DNA of 64,000 bases from Meloidogyne chitwoodi (Eukaryota > Nematoda > Chromadorea > Rhabditida > Meloidogynidae): positions 2,232,001 through 2,296,000 of the forward strand of contig JACZZP010000001.1 of the NCBI GenBank assembly GCA_015183035.1. Direction: 5' to 3'. Position 1 is the stretch's first letter, and each line of letters opens with the position of its first letter. Position numbers and translations under genes: made by a program. The notes beneath the pieces are model-generated. The model saw only the letters and a list, made by a program, of their open reading frames with translations, ran no database searches and had not been told where the DNA came from. This document shows positions 1 to 9,201 of the stretch, piece by piece.

Positions 1-189
1 ATTTTTTTTAAATAAAATGCTAAAAAATATTAGGTAGTAGATGCAGTGTCTAATATCCTTTTTGGTAGAAAAGCATTCAAAGTGGAACCACCGGCAAAAA
101 GGCCTTCAGTTTTCACAGGCGAACGAATAAACGGAGGAGAGTGTGGTCACTCAGAAGATTCATTTTCTATCGGCGAATTACCAATTTCT
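1..189 (+). pseudogene. Copied exon of the ARF-GEF (BIG/AGEF-1) gene
   Basis: Bases 33-189 reproduce, with about three substitutions, the ARFGEF exon found at about 15607-15760, including part of the preceding intron and its 3' splice site. The peptide includes [19 protein letters not shown] and ends at GELP. Similarity stops at the last base of that exon: here the sequence runs into AT-rich DNA instead of a 5' splice site. No neighbouring ARFGEF exon follows, so this is a fragment, not a gene. It may continue beyond the left edge of the window. Confidence 0.85.
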
Positions 190-893
190 TTTTTTTTTAT
201 TAATATTTTGATAAAATGTGTGTTTAATTATTTTGTAATTAATTAATATTACATGTTTTTTCATAGAAATCTAGCCTAAACCGCTGGGCTTTTTACACAT
301 TGTAACAAAATAATAAATGTTCACTGCTGGATGATTTACTGCTTAAAATAATTTAATTCTTTTCGAGTTAGCGAAACTTTGTAAAACTGATAATCCGTAA
401 TCACCAAATTCTTCAAAAAAAACTCAATTACAACACTACAATCACAACAAAATCTTTAAGCCTAACCAACAGACAAAGCAATTCCAAAATTTATCCCAAG
501 CACTCTTTCAAGAGTTGGGACATTTATTACCTTAAACTTGGGTAATTAAACCGATGAATGTTACAAAAGCTAAAAACATAAGCAAATAAAACAAATAAAT
601 TTTAAGCGAGAAATAAAAAACATGTAATTTTATAAAAATGTTAAATAAACTCTAACAGTCATACACTCTCTGTCTTTATTTTTCGTTTCTCTAATACTAA
701 GTTAAATGAGAAGCAGTCTACTTTTCAAAACATCTAAACTATATTTTTGAACAAAATGGTCATAAAACAAACTATAGACAATGGTCAAAGACTAAATTTC
801 TATCGCGCTGCAATATACATATGTATTTTTTAGGTTGTTTACAATGACGCATTTACTAACAAACATTTATCTTTACATTAATTATTATTTTAA
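190..893. other. Non-coding flank, partly inverted duplicate
   Basis: No gene is visible. From about 420 onward the sequence is similar, in reverse complement, to about 57790-58260, so it is the upstream flank of the MutL fragment that was duplicated together with it. The part before 420 shows nothing recognisable. Confidence 0.6.
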
Positions 894-1486
894 ATGATTG
901 ATAATCATTCAATATCAACTCAAAAACAAACTGCAAAGATTTGTGAATTACCACAAGACATTAGTCGTAGAATTTGTACAGGATTAGTAATTCTTGATCT
1001 CTCGGGTGCATGTAGAGAATTAATTGATAATGCATTGGATGCAAATTCAACAAATATAGGTTATTTTTTAATTAATTTTAAGCTGTTTTTTTAATTTTTT
1101 AGAAATTAAAACAGTCGAGAATGGAACAGAATTAATTGAAGTTATTGATAATGGAAGTGGAATAATTCCTGAAGATTTTGATAAAATTTGTATATTTTAA
1201 ATTTTAATTTTTTTAATTTTTTTCTTAAAGGTAAGCCACATTGTACTTCTAAATTGACTGGTTTTGAAGATTTTGCTTCTCTAAATACTTGGATTTCGTG
1301 GAGAAGCTTTAAATGCATTGACTAATACATCGTTATTTTAATTATTTTTTTATTAATTTTTTAAAATTTAGACAAGTACGAATTACAACTAGAGATGAAA
1401 ATTCTAGATGCACATATAAACTTAATTTTGATAGAATTGGTGAAATATTGAAGAAAGAACAATGTTCAAGGCAGGCAGGTTATTTA
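894..1486 (+). pseudogene. MutL homologue (PMS2-like) N-terminal fragment, copy 1
   Basis: Exons read as the GHKL ATPase core of a PMS2/MutL mismatch-repair protein. Motif I is CRELIDNALDA (exon 894-1058), motif II is EVIDNGSGI (about 1102-1187), and motif III is CKPHCTSKLTGFEDF followed by GFRGEALNAL (from about 1231). A later stretch, QVRITTRDENSRCTYKL, lies at about 1373-1480. MutL proteins dimerise and hydrolyse ATP in the nucleus to direct strand removal after mismatch recognition. Here the reading frame breaks between FASLNT and GFRGEAL (about 1288), where one base appears to be lost, and the similarity stops near 1486 well short of a full protein. It is therefore a truncated, frameshifted fragment. 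A second copy lies in inverse orientation at 57390-57786. Confidence 0.8.
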
Positions 1487-1708
1487 TATATATAATAAAA
1501 AAAATTTAACTTATATTGATTTAGTCTTCCCTTCAACTTTTACCCATTTATTTCTTATTTGGAAGCCACATTGGACAAAAATTGAAAATAAAGTTTTCGT
1601 ATCTTAAATCACATTTTGTTGTAAAAATAAGTTAAAATAAAGGCAAGCCAAATAAGAATAAATAAAAAAACACCTAATAATTTTCTATATAAGAAATGAT
1701 GGAAAAAA

Positions 1709-2102
1709 TTAAATAAACAAATCTTTCAATGCGTGCCTAACTAATGGCTTAAAAATATTTCCAGAAAAAATCCTAAAGTCGTACTTCTTATCTTTCATAA
1801 TTTTTTCACATTCTTCTTTTTGATTTTCGGATATTATAAGACACTTACATTTAGCATCATATAAGATTTCTACTTTATTTTTTAATCCTCCAATCTTGTC
1901 AAATCGTCCTCTTGCATCTAATTCCCCCATGGCTATAGTTGCTTAAAAAATAATGACATTGAGACTTATTTTAATAAATTTTTAATATCAAAAATTTCTA
2001 ATTTAAAATTTTTTTACCCTTAGCTTTGTTGAAAACAAATGACAACAGGGCAATCACAATACTACCGCCGCCTGAAGGGCCGCTGATTTTAGTGCCCGAC
2101 AT
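1709..2102 (-). CDS. Small Lon-type (S16) protease-domain protein, left-arm copy
   Basis: This is the exact mirror image of the gene at 2456-2849. Exon 1 is complement 2018-2102 and exon 2 is complement 1709-1941, separated by one intron. The predicted protein is about 105 residues and identical to the other copy. See that entry for motifs. The two genes diverge from the spacer of the palindrome, so both start codons sit about 180-200 bases from its centre and share the same flanking DNA. Confidence 0.6.
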
Positions 2103-2455
2103 AAAATTTTAATAAAATTAAAATACATCGACTTTCACACTTCAACTTATATAAAATTAATTTTAATTAACACTAATCCATAAAGAATACCCATTAATTA
2201 AGGAGGAAAACGACTTTATTTAAAAGCGATTTAAATTTAATTTTTATTAAAAGTTTAATTTTAATATATTAAAATTTTTTTTTATTTATATTTTTAAAAT
2301 TAAACTTTTAATAAAAATTAAATTTAAATCGCTTTTAAATAAAGTCGTTTTCCTCCTTAATTAATGGGTATTCTTTATGGATTAGTGTTAATTAAAATTA
2401 ATTTTATATAAGTTGAAGTGTGAAAGTCGATGTATTTTAATTTTATTAAAATTTT

Positions 2456-2849
2456 ATGTCGGGCACTAAAATCAGCGGCCCTTCAGGCGGCGGTAGTATT
2501 GTGATTGCCCTGTTGTCATTTGTTTTCAACAAAGCTAAGGGTAAAAAAATTTTAAATTAGAAATTTTTGATATTAAAAATTTATTAAAATAAGTCTCAAT
2601 GTCATTATTTTTTAAGCAACTATAGCCATGGGGGAATTAGATGCAAGAGGACGATTTGACAAGATTGGAGGATTAAAAAATAAAGTAGAAATCTTATATG
2701 ATGCTAAATGTAAGTGTCTTATAATATCCGAAAATCAAAAAGAAGAATGTGAAAAAATTATGAAAGATAAGAAGTACGACTTTAGGATTTTTTCTGGAAA
2801 TATTTTTAAGCCATTAGTTAGGCACGCATTGAAAGATTTGTTTATTTAA
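2456..2849 (+). CDS. Small Lon-type (S16) protease-domain protein, right-arm copy
   Basis: Exon 1 (2456-2540) begins ATG and encodes KISGPSGGGSIVIALLS; exon 2 (2617-2849) encodes TIAMGELDARGRF, then GGLKNKVEILYDAKCKC and a basic C-terminus. GT-AG joining preserves frame. This order matches the end of Lon protease domains: the GPSxG motif carrying the catalytic serine, then the (T)GE(L/V) strand and GGxKxK with the catalytic lysine. Lon is an ATP-dependent serine protease of mitochondria, peroxisomes and bacteria, normally 700-1000 residues with an AAA+ motor. Here the ATPase and N-terminal domains are absent and only about 105 residues remain. It could be a truncated duplicate, an exon piece of a larger lost gene, or a new small protein. 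Both catalytic residues are retained. Expression cannot be judged from sequence. Confidence 0.6.
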
Positions 2850-3139
2850 TTTTTTCCATCATTTCTTATATAGAAAATTATTAGGTGTTTTTTTATTTAT
2901 TCTTATTTGGCTTGCCTTTATTTTAACTTATTACTATATTAAATATTTATCTTATGATTCGATAAAATTTAATCATATTTTTCTAAAATTAATTAATTAT
3001 TGTTTTGGAGAGATCTAATAAGCTTATAATAAAAATAAAAACTTATAAATACTTCATCATCTAATAAAAATAGTTAAAATTTGTTGCATTATTTTTTGAA
3101 CTAAAAAATTAAAATTGCTTTTAAGAGTTAACTTTGTTT

Positions 3140-4110
3140 TAGCCGAAGAAAAGAAAATGAAGATTTGGACCAGCCTGAAGGAATGTCTGCGGCACAACTT
3201 TCTGTGGTCAGTAATAATTGTAAATAATCTATTATCGTATAATAATTTGGGGTTGGGAGATATGGTTCTTTCTTTTTAAATAAATATTTTATTAGGAACA
3301 AGATCTACAACCGGTACTGGTAGCAGGTTTTTTTAATTTTAATTTAGTATTATTTTGTTTAGGATATGGCTCCGCCACCGACCTGCTTACGATGAACCCA
3401 ACACCTGGGGAATTCCCGCTGGTGTGCGTAATGACGTACACGCAAAATGGAAAACAACATAAAGGTTATTTTGTTTATTATGTATAACTATAATTTAAAG
3501 TTGGGCGGCTATGCCGACTTCAAGTGAAGAAAGGCGAAAAAGGAGCAACTCTACAATATACCTCTCTCTGCAGTGATGACTTCAAATTGTGCTGTCAAAA
3601 TGCACTCGATTTGTGCAAGGAATTTCTTCTGATGCATTTTCTGGAAAAAAATTTAGTTTGCATCTTTTTCCGGTAAGTCATAAAAATAATTAAAATGGGT
3701 ATTTTGGTCCTTTATTTTAATGTTTAAAAAAGGGGAAGATATCAAAATTTGCCAGAGAATTTCCGTTTAGGTGGTTCTATTTCTTGGTCCTGGGCGCAAC
3801 AGACAACGCCCTCAACTATTATTGAAGAACAATTTGAGGTCCAATCAATTCTAACCTCTTCAACATGAAAGAACAGGGCAAATAAGACGCCAATTTTTAG
3901 TAAAGTGGAAGAATTATGGTTATGACTCATTCGCTTGGGAAGATGAGTCGAACATAATGTAAACTCAGATGGAAAAATTCTTAAAAAAAGAAGGAAAATA
4001 AATTTTAGGAAGTAATGTTCAAAAATCAATTGAATATATTCTTCGAACCGGAATCAGTGGAAAATTGAGATGGAAAGAAATATCGCCACCTGGGACAAAA
4101 GAGTTCCTTT
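3140..4110 (+). pseudogene. Chromodomain gene remnant, frameshifted
   Basis: Several exon-like blocks with GT/AG borders lie at about 3143-3212, 3295-3329, 3362-3463, 3501-3672 and 3733-4040. The last contains a chromodomain: EEQFEVQSIL, then after a one-base shift QHERTGQIRRQFLVKWKNYG and FAWEDESNIM. Chromodomains bind methylated lysines of histone tails and also occur at the end of some retroelement integrases. The blocks at 3362-3463 and 3501-3640 are open in one frame (TPGEFPLVCVMTYTQNGKQHK region) but I do not recognise the domain. Base composition is noticeably less AT-rich than all neighbouring coding DNA. The frameshift at about 3853 and in-frame stops further on mark it as broken. 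No full transposon structure is visible. Confidence 0.55.
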
Positions 4111-4187
4111 TTACTATTTTTTATAATAATTAATTAATATCGCAATAAATAAAATAATTTTTGTTTTTAGAAAAAATTTATTTAAAA

Positions 4188-7100
4188 TTAACAACGTGAT
4201 GGTTCATATTCACATCTTCCACATAAATCACGATTATGTCCAGGACCATTATACCAAAGACAAATCTTTTTTAAAAAAATAATTATTTAAATAAAATTTA
4301 ATTCTAACCATTTTATCTAAAATATAAGCATAATATTGTATATTTAATAAACTATAATTATTAATAATAATCCAAGGATCATTCATTTGAGGCTCTGGAC
4401 CTAAAATTGGTTGATTTTGTTGAATTGTATATTTATAATTATATTCTTGCCAAATTTGTTCATTTTGTGTACAATCTCTTTTTTTAAATTAATTAATTTA
4501 AATTAATTTAATTAAGACTTACAATATTAATTTTAATTCTAATTGATTAATTAAAGGACATTCATTAATCCAATTTAAATTAATTTGTCCATTTTTATTA
4601 TTTAAACAAGATAATAAATTATTTCTTTGATTAAAATTTTCAATATTTCCAGCTATACAAATCTTTTTTTTTTTAATAAATTAATTAATTTAATTAATTA
4701 AAAAAAAAGAGGACAGTCAGTATATGGGTAGAAGGTAGATGTTTAGGGTTAAACTTAAAAATTAACAAAAATTGGGAAACTTTTTTAATTTTGTCTCTAA
4801 ATAATTTCCATAGTATTACTTTTATTAAACTTTAAATTTTTTTTAGTTTTAATATTTTTAAAGTTATAATTTAAAAACTAAAAAAATAGACATTTTTGAA
4901 ATATTTAAACATTTTCTTCTTTAACTAACTAAATAATTTATCAAAAATTCTGAAATTTTTAGAGAAATTAATTGACACTTTTAAACATTTAAATACAAAA
5001 TTTTATAATTAAAAGTGTCCTCTTGACTATTTTATTCACGTTTGAGTAAGGTCAACTTTTTGATTGTTTGTGAAATTATTTAGAAAAATTAAAAAAATAA
5101 AATTTTAAAGAATTTTAAAAATTAAAAGAAAAAAGGAAAATACTCCAAAAAATAAATATTTATTTTTTTAATTAAAAAAATATTCTTACTTCTAAAATTC
5201 TTTGTGCACACCAATCATAAAATTGACATTCTTCTAATTCTTTTAAAGTTAAATATTTTGGTTCTAATTCAATAATCATTTTTCCAATATTTTGTTTTAT
5301 TGTTTTTTCATTTAAAAGAATATTAAAAATATATTTATTTAAATAATTACGAGAATTTTCATTTTTTGAATTAAAAATAATTTTTAAATTTATTGGACGT
5401 CCATAAATTAATTTATTATTTTTATTACAAATTTCAATATTAAAACAATTATTAATTATTTTTTGATTAATACACCAATATTCTGGAGGGAAATGACATT
5501 CTTTGATATTATTTGATTTTTTTGTTTCAATATTTTGAAGCTAAAAAATTAAAAAAATAAATTATTTAATTAATCTCTATCTTATCCCATACACCTTGTG
5601 AAAGGTATAACTAAGAGATTTTTTGTATTTTTAGAAAGATGTGATATTTTAAAGTATTTTTAAGCTAAAAAATAAAAATATATTCAAGGGATAAAAAATA
5701 TAAAAAATTAAAAATAAATTAGGGTGTGATAAGATAGAGATTATTAATTTATTAATTAATAAAGACATACATTAATATTATTTTTATTATTTAATTCAAT
5801 TAAAGTTTTATTCCAATGTTTTATTTTTTCATTTAAAAATAATTGAAGAGAAGATTGTATTTTAATATGGCTAAAACCATTAATTGAAATAAATGGGACA
5901 AATTGAGGTTTTTGAGTTAAAATTAATTTAGTATTATATTCATCTTCTTTTTGATAATTAATTAATTTATTATTATTTATTGTTGAACATTTTCTAATTT
6001 TTTTAAATAATTTAATAATTATTTAAAAATAATTACCTAATTTCTTCAATAATTATTTCGTTTGCCCAAACTTGTTTTAAACAATTTTTTATTTCTTTAA
6101 ATAATTCATTTTCTTTAATTATAATCATTTTATTCATAAAACAATAAAAAAGTTGATTTCTTCTTTTTTTATCAAATTTATAAATATTTAATATACAAGA
6201 CAATATTTGATTTCCTAAACATTCACGAGGTCCATGATGACAAATTATACTCTGGTCTTGATAAAAAAACAAAAATATTTTTATTTTTTTAAAATTTATT
6301 TTTTATTTTTTCCAGAAAGAATTCAAGTCCAAAAAATGTAAAAACTTTAATTAAATTATTAAAATATATTTTTAATATTTAAAAAATTCTTTAAACTTAT
6401 TGTTAGAAAAAGTAAATTTTAATTTAAAAAAAGGCGAATAATTAGAGAGAATTTAAAAAATCTTAAATTTTTAAAAATTACCTTGAAGACGTCGAGAAAG
6501 TCCCCAAGGAAAAGCTTTAAAATCTATAAAATCTGTAAATTCAGAATTATTCAAAATTTTAGGGTAGAGACGATTTACAACTAATTTTTGAGAGTCAGGA
6601 CATCCGCTTTCAAAGGCCAATCTTTTTTTAAAAAATAAAAAATATTTTTATTTTATTAATTAGAATAAATAAAATAAATTTAGAGGTTTATAAAAAAACC
6701 TCGGCCCAAAAATTAAATTGTAACTCATAATAATTTTCGATTAAATAAAAAACTTTTTTATTTAAATAAAATAATAATTGATATTTTATATATTAAGTAA
6801 AAGGAAATTTTTTTTTAATTTATTTTTTCTCTTTAAGCAAATTGTTATTAATATTTTTAATTTTTTTAATAGGAAAGCAACAAAAAAATAAAAAAATTTT
6901 TTTTAATTTATTTAATTTTTAAAATATCACCACTTTAATTCAATTTTTTTGTTTTGTCTACTTTTTCTATAATTTTCACAAAAAATATTAGTCCCACAAA
7001 TTAACATTATTTTTTGATTATCACACCAAAAATCTGATGGAATTAAACATTGAGGAGAATAATTATTTGTTTGATAATTTGATGGTTGTTGATATCTTAT

Positions 7101-7659
7101 TTCAGAATTTATTGGCCTAAAATTATTTTAAAAAATTTATAAAAAAATTATTGTTTTCTTTTTTCTTTCTAATTTAATCCTTATCCCCTACTTCTTATCA
7201 AAATCGAGTATATCTGAAAACTCTTTAAATATTTGGAGATAAATTAGAAATGTGGAATACCTTAATGTTTGGATATCGGAATAACTGGGAGTGTTTTAAA
7301 TAAATATTGGTATAACTGGGAGTTTTTTAAAGAAAACTGTGATAACTAGAAGCTTTTTTTATATGAGAGGATAACTGAGAGATTTTTATAAATTTTGGAA
7401 TAACTGGGAGTTTTTTTGGAAAGAAAAAAGGTCAATTAAAGAGAAAAATAAATTTTTTTTAATTATTTTCCCCAACAAATAACCTTAAATAATTAGAATA
7501 TTTTAAAATATTTTTATGTCTAATATCATGAATATAATTATTTAAATTAGTCGTTGTTTTAACATTAATTATAGAAAAAGAATAATTATTATTGAAGAAA
7601 AAAATTAAAATTGTTAAAAATTGAAATAAATTAAATTTAAAATTAATAATAATAATCAT
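4188..7659 (-). CDS. Secreted double-domain GILT-family protein
   Basis: GILT proteins are lysosomal or secreted thiol reductases of the thioredoxin fold. The first exon (complement from 7659) encodes an N-terminal hydrophobic signal peptide (FNLFQFLTILIFFF). Module 1 follows: SDFWCDNQKIMLICG with FCENY (about 7120-6940), FESGCPDSQ (about 6620), the family signature CHHGPRECLGN (about 6235), and a PQFVPFISINGF strand (about 5920). Module 2 repeats the order: PPEYWCINQKIINNC (about 5480), the strand INLKIIFNSKNENSR in place of the active site, ICIAGNIENFN (about 4650), DPWIIINNY (about 4380) and a Cys-rich end stopping at 4188. Module 1 has CxxS rather than CxxC and module 2 has no active-site cysteine. 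Exons are separated by AT-rich introns. Confidence in the family is high; the splice sites are approximate. Confidence 0.75.
5573..5741. mobile_element. Short MITE with TA duplication
   Basis: A 169-base intron insert in the GILT gene. Its ends are inverted repeats, ATCTCTATCTTATC on the left and GATAAGATAGAGAT on the right, flanked by TA on both sides. TA target sites are typical of Tc1/mariner elements; the small size means it is non-autonomous. Confidence 0.5.
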
Positions 7660-8947
7660 ATCTTAAATTTTAAAAAATATATAAAATTTAATCAAAAATT
7701 TTATTTAAAAAGGTTCTTTTCTAATTATTATATTCAGAAATTCAGAATTTAATTTTTTTTAAATATTGAAAATTTTCCCAAAGACAGATAATTCTTTATT
7801 CTCTTTAAAATTAAAAATAAATTCTTTTTGGAATATTTTTGAATAAAAAATGAAAAAATGATTGGTGGCATTGATTGGTGAGAATCCACATCATAAAATG
7901 CGCGACTAAAAAAATAAATAAATAAATATATAAATATTTAGTCTCATTATTTATTTATTTATTTACTTGTTTTTAAAATAATATATTCTCGTCAATAAAT
8001 ATATTTTTGTTTAAATATATTTTTTTTTTAAAACCAGATAAAGCCTATTTTTGCTTTTTTAATAAAAATAATCGTTTTATTATTATAAGATTAAATCTTT
8101 TTTCTATTTAAATTTGGTATATATTGGACAATAAAAAATATTATAAAATAATTTCCCCAGTCTAATACAAGTGAAAGGAATAATAATAAATATTTTTAAA
8201 TATTTATTATTATTAATTTAAAAAATAAAAGTATTATTTTTTAAAAAAATAAACATAAAATTTTAGAAAATATAAAAATAGCAAAAAGGAATTTGTAAAA
8301 TTACTTAAATTAGTAAACTATTTCTGACGTAAGAATGCGAAAAAGCGATTAATCAAGATAAAAAAACAATTGCCGCTAAAGGGGTAAAATACACTTTAAT
8401 TAGTTTATTTTATGGAAATTTAAAATTAAAGTCATTTTAGAATTAAAAATAGAAGAAAAAAGTAATGTGCACTTTTATTAAAAGGATTAAAAGATCAATG
8501 TTTTCAAAAGAACAGTGCTTGACAGTCTTTTTTGAAGGTATTTTTTAATTATATTAATTTTGAAATAAAAATTAATTTCGGTCCGAAAAAAATCAGAAAA
8601 GTTTTGTCGAAAAATTTTTTAACATAAAATCCGTCGAGAAAAAGTCAACCCTTTGAATTCAATTTTAAATTGTATTATTTTATAAAATATATTGGCATTC
8701 TGATTTATTAAATAAAAATGAGTGCAGAGAAAGAAAAAAAGAAAATTTAATTATATTTGCATACTCTATTATGCCTTCGAGTTTAATTTTTGCTTGTTTT
8801 CAACCGCCACGCGTCAAATATTTTTTTTTAATTTAACAATTGTTTGAACGTGGATGAAACGTGAATTTTTATTTTTTTGAAAAGTTTTGTTTATTTTTGA
8901 TTATAATTTTAAAGAAAACAGAAAATTTTAACAAGAATCATTTTTAT
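7660..8947. other. Intergenic region
   Basis: AT-rich DNA upstream of the GILT gene (divergent from the ARFGEF gene). It presumably holds the promoter of the GILT gene. No convincing gene, structural RNA or repeat was seen except simple A/T runs and a weak histone-fold-like peptide near 8334-8395 that I did not accept. Confidence 0.5.
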
Positions 8948-9111
8948 TAGAGTTATTCAAATGCGTTTTTTCGGTATCGGTATCGGTAAACCGAAAAAAT
9001 ACCGATTTTTTCCAAAATTGATCGGTACGGTTTCGGTATCGGTAATACCGAAAAAAATACCGCTGTAATACCGAAAAATACCGCGGTAATACCGTACCGT
9101 GAATAACTCTA
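8948..9111. mobile_element. hAT-type MITE built from CGGTA/TACCG words
   Basis: A 164-base element with terminal inverted repeats TAGAGTTATTCA / TGAATAACTCTA and a perfect 8-bp target-site duplication ATTTTTAT (8940-8947 and 9112-9119). hAT transposons make 8-bp duplications and many start TAGNG. The interior is almost entirely tandem CGGTAT and ATACCG words in both orientations, which would fold into hairpins and could be transposase-binding sites. It lies 90 bases upstream of the ARFGEF start codon. Confidence 0.85.
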
Positions 9112-9201
9112 ATTTTTATTACATTTTATTTTTTATTTTTAGTATATTTCTCTTAAAGATTTATAGCTTTTTATTATTGTCTTCTCTTTATTAAAATTAT
9201 T

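Larger units (their letters stand above)
1626..2932. repeat. Near-perfect 1.3-kb palindrome (arms 1626-2263 and 2295-2932)
   Basis: The left arm of about 638 bases is the reverse complement of the right arm; every segment compared by eye matched. The spacer is about 31 AT-rich bases. Each arm holds a complete copy of the small Lon-like gene. Such identity implies a very recent event, active gene conversion, or an assembly fold-back artefact. Confidence 0.9.

Noticed and set aside
3742..4029. 95-codon open frame on the minus strand
   Set aside because: It overlaps the chromodomain on the other strand and has no recognisable content.
4708..5025. Possible inverted-repeat element (AGAGGACA ... 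TGTCCTCT) in a GILT intron
   Set aside because: Only eight bases match and no flanking duplication is visible.
8334..8400. Peptide ECEKAINQDKKTIAAKGV resembling a Dr1/NF-Y-type histone fold
   Set aside because: Only about 20 residues, with a stop codon directly before it and no neighbouring exon; similarity could be chance.
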